Shown piece after piece: positions 59,934 to 64,000 of a stretch of DNA of 64,000 bases. The stretch's first letter is position 1. Every line of letters begins with the position of its first letter. The stretch is from Poriferisodalis sp965237655. GTDB taxonomy: Bacteria > Actinomycetota > Acidimicrobiia > Acidimicrobiales > Poriferisodalaceae. Where the stretch lies: the NCBI RefSeq assembly GCF_965237655.1, contig NZ_CBDEGB010000002.1, positions 62,001-126,000 on the forward strand, in the 5' to 3' direction. Position numbers and translations under genes: made by a program. Below the pieces are notes generated by a model, which did not search any database, was not told the origin of the DNA, and saw only the letters and a list, made by a program, of their open reading frames with translations.

Positions 59934-61396
59934 TGGCCGCGATACAACTCGCAGAGAATCGTCATCTTGTCCCTAGATGGCGTCCATTCCGAGATAGCAT
60001 TACGCATGGGGAACTAGTTTACGAGAGAGCCAGTGACCGTCGTGACCTTGAGCAAGGCTTGGACGAGCTTGAGTACGACTGGCTCGCCATTGGTTCCCTA
60101 ACCTATGCAACTGACTTTGCCGCGTCTGCGCTTATTGCCGGGAAACCCGAGCGAGCTATCGCGACACAAGAACTGTTGTTGAATGCAGGCGGAACGTTCA
60201 GAACACTGGGTCAGGCGCTTACCAAAGACCATCGGCCTTACGACATCTTGGTCAATGACCAACCCGGATCTATTCGATCATTGCTAAGAAGCAATCCACG
60301 GTTCGTATTAGCATGGGTAGAACTTGCTCGCATCCAGTACAGCCATGGTCATGTCGAGGCGGCAGGCAAGAGCCTTCGAGCCGCGGTAGCTCTCGCTCCT
60401 TATGATCGGCACGTGCTGCGATCTCAAGCCAATTTCTACGTCAGCATTCGAGAACCGGACCGTGCACTCCATGTACTGACGCCAGCAGCATCAGAAACAT
60501 TCGATCCTTGGCTCTTGTCTGCTGAAATCTCGGTCTCCGAAGTGGCTGAGAGGAAATCGAAACTGAGACGGAAAAGCCGAGAACGGCTCCGCGCAGGTCA
60601 ATGGCATTGGGGTTCAGTGTCTGAATTGGCATCGGAACTTGCCACGCTGGAAGACCCATCAGGAAAATCGTCGCGTGCACGCAATCTGCTCCAAATCTCC
60701 CTTCGTCAACCAACGGACAACTCAATCGCACAAGCAGTCACCATCGCACAACGGGACCACGCCCAGTGGCTAATAGACACACTTGTAAAGCATAAGCAGG
60801 ATATATCGGAATCTGCTGAAGCAGCAGCATTGCATTCAGAAAGAATGGGAAACTTCGAAGATGCTGTGCGGCATGCTAGACGATGGCAAAAGGACCAGCC
60901 ATTCTCTAGAACAGCAGCCAATTATGGAAGCTCCATCGCTGCACTTGGCTCTGAGGACTGGGCGTCGTCTCTAGATTTTGCTGTGAAGGGGAGAAGAATC
61001 CACCCCAATGACGCGTCACTAATGAACAACATGGCATATTCACTGATCGAAAGTGGACAAGACCTAGACGAAGCACACCGACTGATTCTGACAGCCGGCA
61101 AGAGCAAGAACATGCCGCCAGAGTTCCAAGCTGTTGTCACAGCAACAATGGGTCTGCACGCATACCGAACTGGGGACCCCGAGCAAGGACGCCGCATGTA
61201 TGATCAGGCAGCGCTAATAGCCCAACAATTGAAGAAACATCGGACAGAGGCTTTAGCGCTCAGTTTGCATGCAAGAGAGACTGACGACCAAAGCGCCGCG
61301 AAGAAGATGTTGGAACGAGCAGACAAACTGATCGACAGTCGAGACAAACTCTCGTTACATGTTTACCAACGGAGTACGAATCTCATCAAGCGATAA
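59930..61396 (+). CDS. TPR-like helical repeat protein paired with the kinase
   Basis: A protein of 488 residues (or two shorter, from ATG 59933). Helical repeats resembling TPRs are visible: ALIAGKPERAIATQELLLNA, RFVLAWVELARIQYSHGHVE, AALHSERMGNFEDAVRHARR, NMAYSLIESGQDLDEAHRLI and GDPEQGRRMYDQAALIAQQL. There is no membrane segment or catalytic motif. It overlaps the kinase stop, so it is translated with it and may present substrates or sense ligands. The gene has the same lower GC as the kinase. The following 230 bases (61397-61625) show no gene. Confidence 0.75.
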   Translation: MMAAIQLAENRHLVPRWRPFRDSITHGELVYERASDRRDLEQGLDELEYDWLAIGSLTYATDFAASALIAGKPERAIATQELLLNAGGTFRTLGQALTKDHRPYDILVNDQPGSIRSLLRSNPRFVLAWVELARIQYSHGHVEAAGKSLRAAVALAPYDRHVLRSQANFYVSIREPDRALHVLTPAASETFDPWLLSAEISVSEVAERKSKLRRKSRERLRAGQWHWGSVSELASELATLEDPSGKSSRARNLLQISLRQPTDNSIAQAVTIAQRDHAQWLIDTLVKHKQDISESAEAAALHSERMGNFEDAVRHARRWQKDQPFSRTAANYGSSIAALGSEDWASSLDFAVKGRRIHPNDASLMNNMAYSLIESGQDLDEAHRLILTAGKSKNMPPEFQAVVTATMGLHAYRTGDPEQGRRMYDQAALIAQQLKKHRTEALALSLHARETDDQSAAKKMLERADKLIDSRDKLSLHVYQRSTNLIKR

Positions 61397-61625
61397 GAGG
61401 CTAGCCGGTCTGCCTAACACAACTAACGCGGCTCTTCGTCTTTGAGCGTGGGATGACGTGGTCGCCCCCAATTGATCGATCACCTTGGGTTCCTACGGCG
61501 AGCCGTAGATCAGCGTGAAGGAACGCTCGCTTGGGATGTATCAGTAGTCTGGGACATCTGCCTATGTGATGCCGCTTCGTCGGGTCTCGATTCAGCGGCA
61601 TTGATGCCCCATGACGTGGCAGCAA

Positions 61626-62545
61626 CTAACCCTGATTTTTCATGAGTCTGGTGGGCTTGGGTGTGTGAGTCCGCGGAAAAGCCCCTCTGATCTGCGACGA
61701 TGCGTGTTGTCGAGGCACGCGGTCGGCAGTTCAGGGGGGCATCTCCGAGGTGAAACTTAGCAGTGTGACAAACGCGCGTCTGGCAGGCGGCGGGGATCGG
61801 GTGGTGTGGGGTGCGGGGCTGTTCGCTTTGGGCGGTTTCGCGGACCGGGTCGGGCTGACCGAGGCGCTGTCGGCGGCGGTGCCGCGCCGCGGCGAGCGCG
61901 CCCCGGTCCATGACCGGGGCCGGCTTTGGACGCATTTGCTGTTGGTGCTCGCCGGCGGCGGTGAGGCGTGCACAGATATCGAGCATCTGCGGTCTCAGCG
62001 GGAGCTGTTCGGGGCGGTGGGGTCGGACTCGACGCTGTATCGGGCGCTGCGGGGCATCGACGCCTCGGCGCTGGGCGGGCTGTGGGCAGCCGCGGCCGAG
62101 GCGCGTGAGCGAGTGTGGTCCCAGCGCCGCGGTTCGGGTCCGTTGGTGGTCGACATCGACTCGACGCTGGTGGAGGTCCACTCGCCCAACAAGGCGGGTG
62201 CGGCGCCGCATTTCAAGGGCGGGTACGGGTTCCACCCGATGATCTGCTCGACCGCGGACGGGGAGCCGTTGTGGGCGAAGCTGCGCCCGGGCAACGCGGC
62301 CGCGAACAGCATCGCCGATCACGTCGAGGTGCTCGACGCTGCGATATCGGTGCTGCCCGACGCTGACGCGGCAGGCCATCGGGCAGGCGACGATCTGGCG
62401 CTCGCAGGACGCGAGATGGTGCTGCGCTTGGACTCAGGAGGCTGTTCGGCGCGTATCGCCGCGGCGTGCAGGGACCGCAACGTGACGTTTTTCATGTCCG
62501 CCCGGGCCACAGCAGGCATCGACGCCGCGATCGCTGCGGTGTCAA
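61626..62545 (+). mobile_element. Second IS1380-family element, truncated by IS21
   Basis: The left end CTAACCCTGATTTTTCATG at 61626 matches the IS1380 end at 55296. The element runs in the same direction and is cut near 62545 by the IS21-type element. The two IS1380 copies are direct repeats flanking IS1182 and the kinase/repeat-protein pair. Confidence 0.78.
61750..62545 (+). pseudogene. IS1380 transposase, C-terminally truncated
   Basis: The N-terminal 265 residues of an IS1380 transposase, about 70% identical to the copy at 55.4 kb: GAGLFALGGFADRVGLTEAL, PLVVDIDSTLVEVHSPNKAG (first D), ADGEPLWAKLRPGNAAANSI and LRLDSGGCSARIAAACRDRN. After AIAAVSRASG the frame enters IS21 terminal sequence, so the last catalytic residue and C-terminus are missing. 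Confidence 0.85.
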
Positions 62546-62554
62546 GGGCCAGTG

Positions 62555-62635
62555 GGATCTGCCCAGTGGCGGACAGCAGGACTGCCCGTTGGTGGCCAAC
62601 AGAACTGCCCGGTGGTGGCCAGGTGTTCTGCCCGT
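62555..62635. repeat. IS21 multiple terminal repeats
   Basis: Imperfect repeats with CTGCCC and TGGTGGCCA cores lie just inside the element end, as expected for transposase-binding sites of IS21. Confidence 0.6.
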
Positions 62636-62638
62636 GGG

Positions 62639-63402
62639 TCAGTTGGTCAGTGGCGTCACCCCCTTGCCGGCGGTGGCTTGGGTGAGGCGGATGCTGTCGC
62701 CGGCGGTCATGACGACGTGGGCGTGGTGGAGCAGCCGGTCGACGGTGGCGTTGGCGATGGTCTTGGGCATGAGTTCGTCGAACCCGGCGGGGTGAAGGTT
62801 GCTCGACAGGGCGATGGAGCGTTTCTCGTAAGCGGCGTCGACGACCCGGTAGAGCGCCTCGGCGGTCTCGGTGGTGACTGGGAGCAGGCCGATGTCGTCG
62901 ATCACGATGACGTCGGAGCGCATGATCCGCCGGATGGCCTTGGCGGCGGTGTCGTCGGCGCTGTGGCGGCGCACGAGCGCGCCGAGGTGCTCGAGACTGA
63001 ACCAGGACACCTTGTGGCCGGCATCGACGGCGGCCTGGCCGAGCGCTTCAAGGAAGTGCGTCTTGCCTGTGCCTGATGGTCCGCACACGACGAGGTTCTC
63101 GTGGCGGTGGATCCACTCCAGGGTGCGTAGCGCCCGCTGGGTCGGCGCCGGGATCGAGCTGACGGTTCCGTCCCAGATGTCGAAGGTCTTGCCGGTGGGG
63201 AACCCGGCCGCTTTGCGCCGGGCCCGGATTGAGGATGCTTGGCGGCCGGCGAGCTCCTCGGCCAGCAGTGCCCTCATTGCTTCGGCCGGTTCCCAGCGTT
63301 GTGCCTTGGCGGTGGCCAACAGGTCCGGTGCTGCGGCGCGCATGTGGGGTAGGCGCAGGGCGCGGAGCAAGTCGACGACCTCGTCGATCGGCGCTGGGTT
63401 CA
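62639..63402 (-). CDS. istB: IS21 helper ATPase IstB
   Basis: An AAA+ (DnaA/DnaC-like) transposition helper of about 254 residues from ATG 63402 (MNPAPIDEVVDLLRALRLPH). Walker A is NLVVCGPSGTGKTHFLEALG, Walker B is IRRIMRSDVIVIDDIGLLPV, and the sensor-type SIALSSNLHPAGFDELMP follows, ending VTPLTN. Together with IstA it directs IS21 transposition. It overlaps the end of istA by 3 bp (istA stop near 63400), as usual in this family. It appears intact. Confidence 0.92.
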
Positions 63403-64000
63403 TCGGTCGCCTCCGAGGCGACCCCAAGCGGCGGTGCCGGGCTGCAGCGAGTGCGCGTCATCGGCGCGCCGGGGTTGTCCGGGCGGGTCAGCAGCCAGGA
63501 TCGAGGCCAGGTCGCCGTCTGCGAAGCGGCCGAACATCGCGGAGTGGCCGAGCGCCCAATCAACGCGGACCTGGCCGTGGAGGCGGGCAAGGGTGACGGC
63601 TTGGGCCATCTTGACCTTCATGCGGGTCGTGCCCGCGGCGGCTGCTTCAACGAGCCAGGTGCGGGCGCCGTCTCCGATGGCGAGGAACTCGGTCTCGGCC
63701 GCGCTCGTCGGCTTCGGACGCCGCGCCAGTGGCCCAGCCGGGCGTGGCGGGTAGTGGGCGTCGTCGATCATCGGATGCCCGGGTGTCGAACTCTGGTGGC
63801 GGGCGACCTCGATTGGGCCTGACGGTGCGCAGTGGGTGACGACGACCTGGTCACCGTCGACGCGCACCCACACCGTCTCATCGGCGAGGGTGTGCGGGAC
63901 CGAGTAGGTCACGCCGCCGAAGCTGACCGTGGAGCTCCAAGAGACTTTCCGGGTCTCCCCGAGCGCTGCCGTGTATGGGCGTTCGGGCAGCGCGTGCAGC
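63400..64000 (-). CDS. istA: IS21 transposase IstA, C-terminal part
   Basis: Only the C-terminal 200 or so residues are in the window, open to the right edge. ALPERPYTAALGETRKVSWS, VTYSVPHTLADETVWVRVDG and DQVVVTHCAPSGPIEVARHQ (the Mu-transposase C-terminal beta-barrel type domain) precede RLHGQVRVDWALGHSAMFGR and a Gly/Arg-rich end. The catalytic rve domain must lie beyond 64000. The stop is at 63400, overlapping istB. Confidence 0.88.
   Translation of the reverse strand, partial: LHALPERPYTAALGETRKVSWSSTVSFGGVTYSVPHTLADETVWVRVDGDQVVVTHCAPSGPIEVARHQSSTPGHPMIDDAHYPPRPAGPLARRPKPTSAAETEFLAIGDGARTWLVEAAAAGTTRMKVKMAQAVTLARLHGQVRVDWALGHSAMFGRFADGDLASILAADPPGQPRRADDAHSLQPGTAAWGRLGGDR

Larger units (their letters stand above)
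62546..64000 (-). mobile_element. IS21-family element (left part; continues beyond window)
   Basis: One end of an IS21 element reads into the window's right edge. It begins with three imperfect repeats of an ACTGCCCxxTGGTGGCCA-type unit (about 62555-62635), typical of the multiple terminal repeats of IS21, followed by istB and the 3' end of istA on the minus strand. Confidence 0.8.

Noticed and set aside
55296..62545. The two IS1380 copies as a proven composite transposon
   Set aside because: The copies are only moderately similar and the second is truncated, with no outer target duplication found, so it remains a hypothesis.

Overview
This is a GC-rich actinobacterial-type chromosome segment. 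The family mix (an F420-type FrhB protein, a luciferase-like oxidoreductase, a proteasome-like fragment, three-subunit molybdenum hydroxylase genes) would fit an Acidimicrobiia-like lineage, but no rRNA or marker gene is present, so that placement is inference. The window is crowded with insertion sequences and decaying genes. I see no tRNA, rRNA or CRISPR array.

Layout. 1-734: a partial minus-strand gene that may have an Ntn-hydrolase fold. 1325-5402: a three-level nested insertion, with an IS110 element inside an IS256 element inside an integrase-type IS; an IS481 remnant follows. 6.1-8.0 kb: MgtC and a TetR regulator. 8.2-17.0 kb: a tightly overlapping catabolic operon (acyl-CoA ligase, alpha/beta hydrolase, LLM oxidoreductase, SDR, amidase-like protein, molybdenum hydroxylase L/M/S) whose large subunit has lost its middle. 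17-23.5 kb (minus): a truncated glycine-betaine-type ABC ATPase joined to dipeptidase debris, then an ATP-grasp/M20 fusion, a gamma-glutamyltransferase and an N-formylglutamate amidohydrolase. 23.6-25.1 kb: CorA and a small membrane protein. 25.1-27.5 kb (minus): one protein joining an AlkP-superfamily hydrolase, a PhnZ/TmpB-type HD oxygenase and a TmpA-type dioxygenase, apparently a one-polypeptide organophosphonate pathway.

27.7-38.3 kb: a patchwork of small membrane and regulatory genes, a CPA2 antiporter, truncated DUF3500 and M16 genes, a mobile-mystery A/B pair (XRE plus Fic), an FrhB-like protein translationally coupled to an AhpD-like enzyme, and a PLD-DUF4190 protein. The AhpD-like gene has an in-frame UGA at the second position of its CxxC motif, followed at the correct spacing by a bacterial SECIS hairpin with a GGUCU loop, so it reads as a selenoprotein. 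A second copy near 53.5 kb keeps the UGA and SECIS but has a 1-nt frameshift. Fragments of the same gene lie at 28.4, 30.2 and 46.3 kb.

38.4-56 kb looks like a genome-defence neighbourhood: a DUF6361/PLD/helicase operon, a PIN-domain gene pair, a giant exonuclease-RecQ-UvrD helicase split by an ISL3 element with a perfect 8-bp target duplication, and a DUF5343/TIGR02391 (HEPN) pair. 55.3-64 kb: IS1380, IS1182, a lower-GC Ser/Thr kinase plus repeat-protein pair, a truncated second IS1380, and an IS21 element running off the right edge.

The IS110 element is the most fully readable mobile unit. Its 5' non-coding region folds into two loops whose guide sequences match both the site where the element sits and the element's own ends, as expected for a bridge RNA.
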